NCBI GenBank assembly: GCA_001701065.1
Contig: DAAL01000009.1
Coordinates: 1-6,370, forward strand
DNA from: Bacteroidales bacterium GP4
Lineage (GTDB): Bacteria; Bacteroidota; Bacteroidia; Bacteroidales; Muribaculaceae
Direction of reading: 5' to 3'
Length of the DNA stretch: 6,370 bases
Below, in pieces: positions 1-6,370 of this stretch. The notes under the pieces were generated by a model. It saw only the letters and a list, made by a program, of their open reading frames with translations, had not been told where the DNA came from and did no database searches. Made by a program: the position numbers and the translations under genes. Numbering within the stretch: the stretch's first letter is position 1; each line of letters begins with the position of its first letter.

Positions 1-47
1 TTGGGCGCAAGCCCTATGGAACGAAACGGGATGTAATAGAATTTTAA
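1..47 (+). CDS. Possible 3' end of an unidentified upstream gene (partial)
   Basis: Reading frame 3 is open from the window edge and gives the tail GRKPYGTKRDVIEF followed by a TAA at 45-47. The other two forward frames are also open here (frame 1 stops at 34-36, frame 2 at 74-76), so the choice rests only on the charged, protein-like composition of the frame-3 tail and on the switch to AT-rich sequence right after its stop. I do not recognise the family. It may equally be non-coding. Confidence 0.3.
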   Translation, partial: GRKPYGTKRDVIEF

Positions 48-80
48 CTCCAAAATATTTTTTTATAGAAAATTAATATT

Positions 81-88
81 TATATTTG
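81..88 (+). promoter_or_regulatory. Probable Bacteroidota -7 promoter element for the sensor kinase
   Basis: TATATTTG matches the Bacteroides -7 consensus TAnnTTTG exactly, lies in AT-rich sequence, and is 28 bases before the kinase ATG, leaving a short leader. No convincing -33 TTTG box is visible about 20 bases upstream, where the sequence is a T-run. The call therefore rests on the -7 match and its position. Confidence 0.55.
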
Positions 89-116
89 CATCTTAGTAAT
101 TACAATAGATTCTCCT

Positions 117-3100
117 ATGACTAATAACCTAATCAACACAGTCTTGCGAAGCTTAATGGTCCTCACGGTTATGCTATCGGCACTTGGCGTGTCGGCTAAT
201 CGCCCGTGGAAAGGGCTTCCTGAGAACCAACTGCTTATAATAAACGCTTATACAGAGAACGCACCCTGGAGCGAACAGATTATCGCCCCCATGCTCAACG
301 AGTCGGCAAACGATGACACATACTATGTGACCGTTACCAACATGAACTACAATTTCATCGACAACGACACAGCCTACAGGGAAACCGTAAGAAACCTCTT
401 CAAGAGGTTCAATGACAACCCGCCCAAGTATGTGGCACTTGTGGGAAATGCTTCATTCACGCTCATGGACTCCATCAAGACACATTGGGGCAACATCCCC
501 ATGCTTCTTGTGGGCGTTGACGACAAAGTGGGCACACCCGAATACTATTATTGCGGCGTGTACGGAGAGAGCACCGACGACTCTCTAACTCCGCTCGATG
601 AATTGCGCGGAAAATACAACTTCACTTACATCGAGGCTCCCATCCCGTTCAGAGAGACAATAGAACTGATGCGGCAGATGAACCCCGACATGAAAGGGGT
701 GGTATTCGCAGCCAACGACCTATGGGTACACCGTTACCTCGACTCCAAGATGTCGATCTACATGCAGCAAGCCCATCCCGACCTCACCTACGAATGGCTT
801 GTGATGGACAACGACAACAACAATAAACTCGTGAGCGCGCTGATGAACGAGAACACCCACTGCCCGCTCATTGTATCGTCATGCCTGTTCTACCAAAGCG
901 ACCTCACGGGAAGCCCCCAACTCGTGTTTGGTAACTACGAGATAGTGTCCAACACCATCAACCCCATCTACTGCGTCAATGAATGCTACATCCGCGACGG
1001 AATCCTTGGAGGACACTTCGCCCCGAAAAAAGAATATGTGGACAAAACCTTGTCCTACATGAATATGATGATGAAATCGGACGAGGCTGACATGTCGCAT
1101 GTACCCTTCTTTATCCCTTCGACCGAATCATTCAAGACCATAATCAATTACGAAGAATTCCAAAAGCTTGGCTACAACCGCTCAAGCATTAACGGTCCTG
1201 TAAACTTCGTCAACAAACCGTCGTCCATCTGGGATGCCTACACCTGGCAAATGCTGTTAGGCATCGTGGCTATACTTGTCATAGCATTCCTCGCCGTGTT
1301 CCTTTGGAGCTCCCAGAAAAAGATGCGCATCTACCGCCGCCATAACACCGTGGTTACAAATATGACCACCGCTTACACCCGCAGCGAGGCAAGCATAGGC
1401 GAAAACGGCAAAGTAAAGGGGTTGAAATACATGAATGGCAATCAGCGTTTCGAGCAACTTTACCAAAACACCTCCGAGGATCCGGAAAAATCATTCTTCC
1501 ACTCCGAGATGCTATACAAGATAGTGGAACGGCTGCTCAACGAACAGAAGTCGGCAAACTTCACCCACTATTTCAAAGAGAACGACACGTACTACGATAT
1601 ATACATGGTGCCCGGAAACTCCAAAAACACCATACATTTCTTCGCGTCAAACATCTCGGCGCGCAGCAAGATGGAAATCGAGCTTCGAGAATCACGCAAG
1701 CAGCTTGAAATAACCCTTAACGTGGCACGTATCATCCCGTGGCAATGGGATCTGAAGACTCAGATAATCACATGCGAAGTGCGCCGACTGCTGAAACGCA
1801 ACAGAATCGACGAAACCATCAATCCGAAATCGCTTCAACAGTCATTCGATGCCAATGAATTCTTCCAGCGCATCCATCCTGACGACATACAGAAAGTCAA
1901 GGACGCTTACCGCCGCATCCGCGACCATCAGGTCAGCACCATCTACGAGGAATTCCGCATAATTTCGCACAAGAAAGGAAGAGAAGTTGTGGACTGGGTG
2001 GAAATAAACGCTACAGTCAACGCCACCGACGAACTCGGAGAATCGACGTCGCTCACCGGCTCACTCCTCTTCATCACCAGCCGAAAGGCTCAGGAACAGG
2101 CGCTTATCTCGGCAAAAGAACAGGCACGCGAAGCCGACAAACTGAAATCGGCATTCCTCGCCAACATGAGCCACGAGATACGCACTCCGCTCAACGCCAT
2201 CGTGGGATTCTCCAACCTCCTCGCCACCACCGACGACGAGAACAAGAAAGAGCAGTTTGTGGGAATCATCGAGAATAACAACCAGCTTCTCCTGCAGCTG
2301 ATCAATGACATCCTCGACCTCGCCAAGGTGGAAGCCAACACACTGGAATTCATATACCATCCCACTGACCTCAACCAGCTGATCAAGCAGATAGAGAGCA
2401 CCGTTAAGATGCGTGTGAAACCGGGCGTGATACTTAACTACACCCTCGGCGCGGAGCACCTTATCATCAACACTGAGCAGAACCGACTCTCGCAGCTTCT
2501 CATCAACATGCTCACCAACGCCTGCAAGTTCACCGAACGAGGCAGCATCACCTACGGTTACGAACTGCGCGGCAATGAAGTCTACTTCTATGTGCGCGAC
2601 ACCGGTATGGGTATCTCCAAGGACAAGCAGGCAAGCGTGTTCCAGCGTTTCACCAAGCTCAACAGCTTCGTGCAAGGCACCGGACTTGGACTTTCCATCT
2701 GCCAGAGCATCGTAGAGAAGATGGGCGGAAGAATAGGCGTGGAATCACCGGGCGAAGGACTCGGCTCCACATTCTGGTTCACAATTCCTCTCGACGAAGT
2801 AAAAGAGGAGCAAACCGAGAGGAAAGAATTGCCGGCACAGCCCAAGGAGCCTATCAAGAAGTCAAAACTTACCCTTCTTATAGCCGAGGACAACGAAAGC
2901 AATTACTTCCTGTTTGAATCGATTCTTTCCAACGATTATAACCTCATCCATGCATGGGACGGACGTGAAGCTATCGACCTTTACAAGGAGCATCAGCCCG
3001 ATATCATAATCATGGATATCAACATGCCTAATGTGGACGGCTACGAGGCAACACGCGAAATCAGAAAGATGTCAGAGAGCGTGCCCATCATCGCAGTAAC

Positions 3101-3236
3101 CGCTTATGCGTTTGCTTCCGATAAAGAACGTATCATCGAAAACGGATTCAACAGTTATGTGTCCAAGCCGGTGAACGCCCGCAAGCTTATCAGTGAGCTT
3201 AAGGCAACCGCCGATGCCAAGTTCACATTCCTATAA
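117..3236 (+). CDS. Membrane hybrid sensor histidine kinase with periplasmic binding-protein-like sensor and C-terminal receiver
   Basis: The 1039-residue protein should sense a periplasmic signal, autophosphorylate, and pass phosphate to its own receiver. A signal peptide ends near A27 (VSA|N). Residues about 34-370 resemble the ABC-type substrate-binding fold used as a sensor in Bacteroidota kinases (LLIINAYTENAPW start). One membrane helix spans about 378-398. Two PAS-like regions follow (about 405-515 and 535-656), then a helical linker. The HisKA H-box is SHEIRTPLNAIVGF with phospho-acceptor H686. The HATPase has its N-box at 797-804 (NMLTNACK), G1 DTGMG at 828-832, an F-box near 842-845 and G2 GTGLGLS at 854-860. 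The receiver (about 918-1035) has E924/D925, phospho-acceptor D967, T995 and K1017. All catalytic residues are present. There is no DNA-binding domain and no HPt domain, and no partner gene is adjacent. The start is supported by the signal peptide; no Shine-Dalgarno is visible. The ligand is unknown. Confidence 0.95.
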   Translation: MTNNLINTVLRSLMVLTVMLSALGVSANRPWKGLPENQLLIINAYTENAPWSEQIIAPMLNESANDDTYYVTVTNMNYNFIDNDTAYRETVRNLFKRFNDNPPKYVALVGNASFTLMDSIKTHWGNIPMLLVGVDDKVGTPEYYYCGVYGESTDDSLTPLDELRGKYNFTYIEAPIPFRETIELMRQMNPDMKGVVFAANDLWVHRYLDSKMSIYMQQAHPDLTYEWLVMDNDNNNKLVSALMNENTHCPLIVSSCLFYQSDLTGSPQLVFGNYEIVSNTINPIYCVNECYIRDGILGGHFAPKKEYVDKTLSYMNMMMKSDEADMSHVPFFIPSTESFKTIINYEEFQKLGYNRSSINGPVNFVNKPSSIWDAYTWQMLLGIVAILVIAFLAVFLWSSQKKMRIYRRHNTVVTNMTTAYTRSEASIGENGKVKGLKYMNGNQRFEQLYQNTSEDPEKSFFHSEMLYKIVERLLNEQKSANFTHYFKENDTYYDIYMVPGNSKNTIHFFASNISARSKMEIELRESRKQLEITLNVARIIPWQWDLKTQIITCEVRRLLKRNRIDETINPKSLQQSFDANEFFQRIHPDDIQKVKDAYRRIRDHQVSTIYEEFRIISHKKGREVVDWVEINATVNATDELGESTSLTGSLLFITSRKAQEQALISAKEQAREADKLKSAFLANMSHEIRTPLNAIVGFSNLLATTDDENKKEQFVGIIENNNQLLLQLINDILDLAKVEANTLEFIYHPTDLNQLIKQIESTVKMRVKPGVILNYTLGAEHLIINTEQNRLSQLLINMLTNACKFTERGSITYGYELRGNEVYFYVRDTGMGISKDKQASVFQRFTKLNSFVQGTGLGLSICQSIVEKMGGRIGVESPGEGLGSTFWFTIPLDEVKEEQTERKELPAQPKEPIKKSKLTLLIAEDNESNYFLFESILSNDYNLIHAWDGREAIDLYKEHQPDIIIMDINMPNVDGYEATREIRKMSESVPIIAVTAYAFASDKERIIENGFNSYVSKPVNARKLISELKATADAKFTFL

Positions 3237-3252
3237 TGATTAATGATTTCAT

Positions 3253-3290
3253 AATAAAGGGGCTGTCGCAATGACATCCCCTTTATTTTT
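3253..3290 (+). terminator. Rho-independent terminator after the sensor kinase, possibly bidirectional
   Basis: The arms AATAAAGGGG (3253-3262) and CCCCTTTATT (3278-3287) pair perfectly. Inside, TGTC (3264-3267) pairs with GACA (3273-3276) around a GCAAT loop, with a single C/T mismatch between the two stems. A T-run (3286-3290) follows on the plus strand, 16 bases after the kinase stop codon. On the minus strand the hairpin is followed by a weaker TTATT-type tract, so it may also end transcripts of the convergent small gene. Confidence 0.85.
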
Positions 3291-3311
3291 AAGGCTATAG
3301 CTATAAGCCTT
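3291..3311. repeat. Imperfect palindrome between the convergent genes
   Basis: AAGGCTATAG (3291-3300) is followed directly by CTATAAGCCTT (3301-3311). This is its reverse complement except for one extra A. Neither strand has a T-run after it (AACC on plus, AAAAATAAA on minus), so it is not a typical terminator. It lies in the 3' untranslated region of the minus-strand gene and could be an RNA 3' end stabiliser, a processing site or a protein-binding palindrome. No function can be assigned. Confidence 0.5.
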
Positions 3312-3366
3312 AACCGAAACCGCCATTAAACAGTTTCTAAATCAAGATCCAAAGAATCACAAACTA

Positions 3367-3729
3367 CTATTTATGTAACTTGTCAGCAAGGTTTTGCATT
3401 GTATCGGCTCCTGAATCCAACAAGTCGCCAGCCTTGTCCTTAATGGCATCAAGGATGTTACCGCCCTTCTCTTTAGCAGCTTCAAGGACATCACTACCCT
3501 TGTCCTTAGCGGCTTCAAACATATCGGACGCTTTATCCTTAAGATTATCTACCATGTCGGCGGCTTTATCCTTGGCTTCAGCTGATCCTTCCTTCAGATT
3601 TTCCACCTGTTCTTTAGTTTCTTCTTTGGCAGCCTTGACAGCTTCCTGTGCGCTGATTTTAGCTGCGTCAACACTTATCTGCGCCGCCGTTTTTGAAACT
3701 TCCGCGGCATTGTTAGGATTGGAGTTCAT
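3367..3729 (-). CDS. Small charged protein of tandem 11-residue amphipathic repeats (LEA-like / YtxH-like)
   Basis: This 120-residue protein has no signal peptide or membrane helix and should be cytoplasmic. Residues 52-106 are five contiguous 11-mers of the type AKDKGSDVLEA (starting at 52, 63, 74, 85 and 96), with a degenerate sixth at 107-117. The preceding part also reads as 11-mers from 23 and 34, followed by a 7-residue piece (45-51) that shifts the phase. It is rich in A, K, D and E, with hydrophobic residues regularly spaced, as expected for a long amphipathic or partly disordered helix. Eleven-residue repeats of this style are known in group 3 LEA proteins and apolipoprotein-like helices, and short bacterial proteins of this look are often labelled YtxH-like. 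A role in stress or membrane/protein stabilisation is inference only. It stands alone on the minus strand, convergent with the kinase and divergent from the peptidase operon. The protein-like repeat conservation makes this strand the real coding one. Confidence 0.8.
   Translation of the reverse strand: MNSNPNNAAEVSKTAAQISVDAAKISAQEAVKAAKEETKEQVENLKEGSAEAKDKAADMVDNLKDKASDMFEAAKDKGSDVLEAAKEKGGNILDAIKDKAGDLLDSGADTMQNLADKLHK
3412..3576 (-). repeat. Five degenerate 33-bp tandem repeats encoding the 11-mers
   Basis: The 55-residue block of five 11-mers is encoded by five 33-bp units. On the plus strand their related starts are seen as CCTTGTCCTTA at 3432, CCTTCTCTTTA at 3465, CCTTGTCCTTA at 3498, CTTTATCCTTA at 3531 and CTTTATCCTTG at 3564. 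The spacing is exactly 33 bp and stays in frame. The units differ mostly at codon third positions and at selected residues, which points to old internal duplication kept by selection on the protein pattern. Confidence 0.8.
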
Positions 3730-3876
3730 AGTACGATATATTTTAAATTCTACAATAAGTTTTATGTCTCTAAAACGTCATCCATAGCAAATGGTTTATT
3801 CATTAAAGAAATTTCATCATAATGACCGACATTAAAATATATTTTCGTAAATTTGCGTTAATTAAATCAATGACAG
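3730..3876. promoter_or_regulatory. Divergent AT-rich intergenic region
   Basis: This 147-bp spacer must hold the promoters of the minus-strand repeat protein and of the plus-strand peptidase cluster. The plus-strand -7 element is listed separately. For the minus strand a TTTG (plus 3788-3791 read in reverse) could be a -33 box, but no exact TAnnTTTG lies at the right distance downstream, so I do not place that promoter. No operator-like palindrome stands out. Confidence 0.5.
3848..3855 (+). promoter_or_regulatory. Probable Bacteroidota -7 promoter element for the peptidase-tcdA-lolD cluster
   Basis: TAAATTTG, followed by C, fits TAnnTTTG exactly and lies 21 bases before the peptidase ATG, implying a leader of roughly 10-15 bases. 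The matching -33 box is not clear. The kinase gene has the same element at a similar distance from its start, which supports both calls. Confidence 0.6.
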
Positions 3877-5076
3877 ATGAAAAAGTTTTTACTCCCAATC
3901 ATGTGCTGCGCAGTAGCTGTGTGCGCCGCAGCCGATGACAAGACTGCCGATGCTGACAGCACAGGCTTCACATTTACTGACACAAAAGTAATAAAGACCA
4001 CTCCGGTACGCGACCAAAACCAGAGCGGCACTTGCTGGTGCTTCTCCACCAACACCTTCTTTGAGGACGAAATCCTGCGCAAAGGCGGCAAGGAGGTGGA
4101 CCTCAGCGAAATGTATATAGTAAGACAATGCTACCTTGACAAGGCGCGCAAATACGTGCGCATGGACGGAAACGTGAACTTCGCACAAGGCGGAGCCGCC
4201 CATGACGTTCCTTACGTGTGGGACCGCTACGGCATGATGCCCGAGGAAGCTTACCCCGGACTTAACTACGGCGAGGAAAAGCATGTGCACGGCGAGCTTG
4301 ACGCTGTGCTGAAAGCTTACCTTGACGCTGTGATAAAAGTGCCTAACCGCAAGCTTTCCACTGCCTGGGAGAAAGGTTTCAACGGAATCCTCGACGCTTA
4401 TTTCGGCGAACTTCCCGAGACATTCACTTACGAAGGCAAGACCTATACCCCCAAGACATTTGCCGAGTCGCTTCCCATCGACACCGACGAATACATAGAA
4501 GTGGCATCATTCACCCATCATCCTTTCTATGAGCCGTTTGCTCTTGAAGTAGCTGACAACTGGCTGTGGGAGAAAATGCAGAATGTGCCTCTTGACGAGC
4601 TTAAAGCCATCGTGGACAATGCCATCGACAACGGTTATCCCGTAGCATGGGGAGCCGACGTGAGCGAAGGCGGATTCAAGTGGAACGAAGGTTATGCCGT
4701 AATCCCTGTGGAGAAAGGCGAAAAGGACCTCACCGGCACCGAACTTGCCCGTTGGGTGAAACTCAGCGACCGCGAACGCGCCAACAAACGCTTTGACATC
4801 AAGGGCCCGGTAGAGGAAATAGAAGTGACTCAGGAAATGCGCCAGAACATGTTTGACCGCAAAGAAACCACCGACGACCACGGCATGGTTATTATCGGAA
4901 AAGCAGTTGACCAGAAAGGCAACAAATACTACAAGGTTCAGAACTCATGGGACACCAACCAGATTTACGACGGTTTCTTCTATCTGTCAGAGCCTTACTT
5001 CCTTGCCAAAACCATGGACATCATGGTAAACAAGAAAGCCGTTCCTGAAAAAATATCGGCAAAGTTCAAAAAATAA
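3877..5076 (+). CDS. Secreted C1B cysteine peptidase (aminopeptidase C / bleomycin hydrolase family)
   Basis: This 399-residue papain-fold peptidase probably trims peptides from their N-terminus, the usual activity of PepC/bleomycin hydrolases (MEROPS C1B). The active-site segment DQNQSGTCWCFS gives oxyanion Q47 and nucleophile C53. H335 (DDHGMVIIG) and N356 (VQNSW) complete the triad, so it should be active. The spacing of about 280 residues between Cys and His, with a helical insert, is typical of C1B rather than plain papain-like C1A enzymes. The N-terminus MKKFLLPIMCCAVAVCAAADD is a signal peptide with likely cleavage after A19, so the enzyme is probably periplasmic or exported, unlike the cytoplasmic PepC and BLMH. 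The mature part (about 380 residues) is somewhat shorter than the roughly 440-455 of those proteins. The C-terminus is lysine-rich (SAKFKK). The signal peptide supports this start. An overlapping ATG at 3870 is in another frame. It is the first gene of the likely operon. Confidence 0.92.
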   Translation: MKKFLLPIMCCAVAVCAAADDKTADADSTGFTFTDTKVIKTTPVRDQNQSGTCWCFSTNTFFEDEILRKGGKEVDLSEMYIVRQCYLDKARKYVRMDGNVNFAQGGAAHDVPYVWDRYGMMPEEAYPGLNYGEEKHVHGELDAVLKAYLDAVIKVPNRKLSTAWEKGFNGILDAYFGELPETFTYEGKTYTPKTFAESLPIDTDEYIEVASFTHHPFYEPFALEVADNWLWEKMQNVPLDELKAIVDNAIDNGYPVAWGADVSEGGFKWNEGYAVIPVEKGEKDLTGTELARWVKLSDRERANKRFDIKGPVEEIEVTQEMRQNMFDRKETTDDHGMVIIGKAVDQKGNKYYKVQNSWDTNQIYDGFFYLSEPYFLAKTMDIMVNKKAVPEKISAKFKK

Positions 5077-5085
5077 TCGGAGCCG

Positions 5086-5814
5086 ATGCCACTGACACCT
5101 TACAACGCACGCACTGCGCTATTGCTGGGAGAGGAAGCCGTGGGCTTTCTCTCCTCAGTGCATGTGGCAGTAGCGGGAACGGGAGGTGTCGGAGCCTATG
5201 CAGTGGAGATGATAGCCCGCAGCGGAGTGGGACGCATCACCATAATCGACGGCGACAACGTGGCTGAAAGCAACGTCAACCGCCAGTTGCCGGCACTCGT
5301 GTCAACAGTGGGGATGTCGAAAGTGGAAGTGCTTAAACGACGCATCCTCGACATCAATCCGGAGTGCACGGTGGACGCTCTCCACATGTTCATCACTCCC
5401 GACAACATAGCCGAGTGCATACCTGACGACGTGGACTGGGTAGTGGACGCTATTGACTCCATCAGCCCCAAAGTGGCACTGATAGAACACTGCTACCGCC
5501 ACAAGATAAAGATAATATCTTCGATGGGCGCGGGAGGGAGAATGGATCCTACCCAAGTGAAGTACGCCGACATATCCGAGACTTTCCATGACGGACTGGC
5601 GCGGGAAGTGCGGCACCGCCTACGCCGCCTCGGAATCAGCAAAGGGGTAAAAGTGGTCTTTTCCACCGAACAGCCCCGCAAGAACGCGCTCATACTCACT
5701 GACGAGATAGCGTTCAAGGCAAGCTCATTCGGCACAGTCGCCTGGATTCCAGCCATATTCGGGCTAATGCTCGGAGCCTATGTGATAAATAATCTAACGC
5801 ACCGTTTTCTATGA
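5086..5814 (+). CDS. tcdA: tRNA threonylcarbamoyladenosine dehydratase (ThiF/E1-like)
   Basis: TcdA uses ATP to dehydrate t6A at position 37 of ANN-decoding tRNAs to cyclic t6A, in the cytoplasm. The 242-residue protein has the E1-like nucleotide-binding loop GTGGVG at 31-36, the ARSGVG segment at 44-49, acidic D55/D57, the adenylation signature SNVNRQ at 62-67, NPEC at 91-94, TPDN at 104-107, the DAIDSISPK block at 121-129 and [10 protein letters not shown] at 148-157. All of these are hallmarks of TcdA/CsdL rather than ThiF or MoeB, and the CxxC zinc motifs of those families are absent. It is shorter than the E. coli protein (268 residues). Most of the difference lies after VFSTE (191-195), where the E. 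coli protein has a longer loop. It starts 9 bp after the peptidase stop, with GGAG at 5079-5082 close to the ATG as a possible weak ribosome site. It overlaps the next gene by 4 bp. Confidence 0.93.
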   Translation: MPLTPYNARTALLLGEEAVGFLSSVHVAVAGTGGVGAYAVEMIARSGVGRITIIDGDNVAESNVNRQLPALVSTVGMSKVEVLKRRILDINPECTVDALHMFITPDNIAECIPDDVDWVVDAIDSISPKVALIEHCYRHKIKIISSMGAGGRMDPTQVKYADISETFHDGLAREVRHRLRRLGISKGVKVVFSTEQPRKNALILTDEIAFKASSFGTVAWIPAIFGLMLGAYVINNLTHRFL

Positions 5815-6370
5815 TTACAGTAACTGACATAACAAAATCATTCGACAGCCTTCAAGTGCTGAAAGGAATCTCGCTCGAAATCAACAAAAGCGAGATAGCG
5901 GCAATTGTGGGCCCAAGCGGTGCCGGAAAAACCACTCTCCTGCAGATTATAGGCACACTCGAACGCGCCGACACCGGCAAGGTGCTTTACGACGGCGAAG
6001 ATGTTACCCGCTTCAAGGACAACCGGCTCGCCCGGTTCCGTAACCGCAACATAGGATTCGTGTTCCAGTTCCATCAGCTGTTGCCTGAATTTGACCTGGA
6101 GGAAAATGTGGCGATGCCTGCGCTCATAGGCGGCGAAAGCAGGAGCAAGGCGTTTTCCCATGCACGGGAGCTTCTTGACTATCTGGGACTGTCCCAACGA
6201 TACAAGCACCGTCCCATGCAGCTGTCAGGCGGCGAACGTCAGCGTGCCGCTGTGGCTCGTGCGCTCATCAACAATCCACAGGTGGTGCTTGCCGACGAAC
6301 CTTCGGGCAGCCTTGACTCCCATAACCGCGAGGAACTGCACCGCCCCTTCGCCGGCATCTTCGATGGTTA
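5811..6370 (+). CDS. lolD: LolD-type ABC transporter ATP-binding protein (partial, runs off the 3' end)
   Basis: The first 186 residues of an ABC ATPase are present, beginning [20 protein letters not shown]. Walker A is GPSGAGKTT at 34-42 (K40), the Q-loop is at Q86 ([13 protein letters not shown]), the ABC signature is LSGGERQR at 138-145, Walker B is VVLADEP at 158-164 (E163), and the D-loop is SGSLD at 165-169. The H-loop and about 35-45 further residues lie outside the window. [10 protein letters not shown] and [10 protein letters not shown] are typical of LolD and related MacB-type ATPases. LolD with LolC/E drives release of lipoproteins from the inner membrane to the outer-membrane carrier. 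No permease is visible here, so a MacB-like or other export role stays open. The start codon lies inside the tcdA stop (ATGA, 5811-5814), which suggests translational coupling. There is no Shine-Dalgarno. Confidence 0.88.
   Translation, partial: MITVTDITKSFDSLQVLKGISLEINKSEIAAIVGPSGAGKTTLLQIIGTLERADTGKVLYDGEDVTRFKDNRLARFRNRNIGFVFQFHQLLPEFDLEENVAMPALIGGESRSKAFSHARELLDYLGLSQRYKHRPMQLSGGERQRAAVARALINNPQVVLADEPSGSLDSHNREELHRPFAGIFDG

Noticed and set aside
2061..2675. Long open frame on the minus strand (204 codons) inside the kinase gene
   Set aside because: It lies opposite the HisKA/HATPase coding region, whose motifs are intact. Its translation is a low-complexity antisense product with no recognisable domain.
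117..3236. Hybrid two-component system of the Bacteroides polysaccharide-utilisation (HTCS) type
   Set aside because: There is no AraC-type HTH after the receiver, no beta-propeller/Reg_prop repeats in the periplasmic part, and no SusC/SusD or glycoside hydrolase genes nearby.
3291..3311. Second terminator
   Set aside because: No T-run follows the palindrome on either strand, so it is listed as an inverted repeat only.
3412..3576. Regular 33-bp repeats considered as a CRISPR array
   Set aside because: The units are contiguous with no unique spacers, are degenerate, and stay in frame within a protein-coding gene.
3380..3787. Plus-strand open frame (135 codons) opposite the 11-mer repeat gene
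   Set aside because: Its serine/leucine/alanine-rich translation mirrors the repeats of the minus strand. The minus frame shows the conserved 11-residue pattern and ordinary start and stop positions.
3740..3795. A defined promoter for the minus-strand repeat protein
   Set aside because: A TTTG is present, but no TAnnTTTG lies at a suitable distance. Placing one would be guesswork.
3877..3936. Lipoprotein signal in the peptidase N-terminus (cysteines at 10, 11 and 16)
   Set aside because: The residues before C16 are VAV and those before C10/C11 are PIM/IMC, which do not fit a lipobox ending in A, G or S. An ordinary signal peptidase I site after A19 fits better.
3889..4290. Minus-strand open frame opposite the peptidase N-terminal half
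   Set aside because: The plus strand encodes an intact signal peptide and catalytic Cys motif. The antisense product has no family features.
5838..6209. Minus-strand open frame (123 codons) near the 3' end
   Set aside because: It is antisense to the Walker A and Q-loop region of the LolD-like ATPase, which is clearly the real gene on the plus strand.

Overview
The window looks like a chromosomal segment from a member of the Bacteroidota, most likely order Bacteroidales. The evidence is the gene types (a hybrid histidine kinase with a periplasmic-binding-protein-like sensor, a secreted C1B cysteine peptidase, TcdA, a LolD-like ATPase), two good matches to the Bacteroides -7 promoter element TAnnTTTG upstream of genes, and start codons mostly without Shine-Dalgarno sequences. 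A gut Muribaculaceae-like source is my guess from composition and is not proven.

Layout. Positions 1-47 may hold the last codons of an unidentified upstream gene. A promoter-like element at 81-88 precedes a large plus-strand gene (117-3236) for a membrane hybrid sensor kinase. It reads signal peptide, periplasmic ligand-binding-like domain, one membrane helix, two PAS-like domains, HisKA, HATPase and a C-terminal receiver. A strong hairpin terminator (3253-3290) and a short palindrome (3291-3311) fill the convergent gap to a minus-strand gene (3367-3729). That gene encodes a small, highly charged protein built from 11-residue repeats.

Across a 147-bp divergent AT-rich region, a plus-strand cluster begins: a secreted bleomycin-hydrolase/PepC-type cysteine peptidase (3877-5076), a TcdA-type tRNA t6A dehydratase (5086-5814), and a LolD-type ABC ATPase (from 5811, cut by the window end). 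Gaps of 9 bp and -4 bp suggest one transcript, with translational coupling between the last two.

How they fit together. The three clustered genes serve different processes: extracytoplasmic proteolysis, tRNA position-37 modification, and probable lipoprotein release. The cluster looks like housekeeping co-transcription rather than one pathway. The kinase has no response regulator or HPt partner in view, so its target is unknown. I see no mobile element, CRISPR array, RNA gene or clear new multi-gene system. The points most worth a second look are the kinase's sensor and missing output, the 11-mer repeat protein with a phase break, the secreted peptidase with a CWCF active site, and a shortened TcdA C-terminal half.
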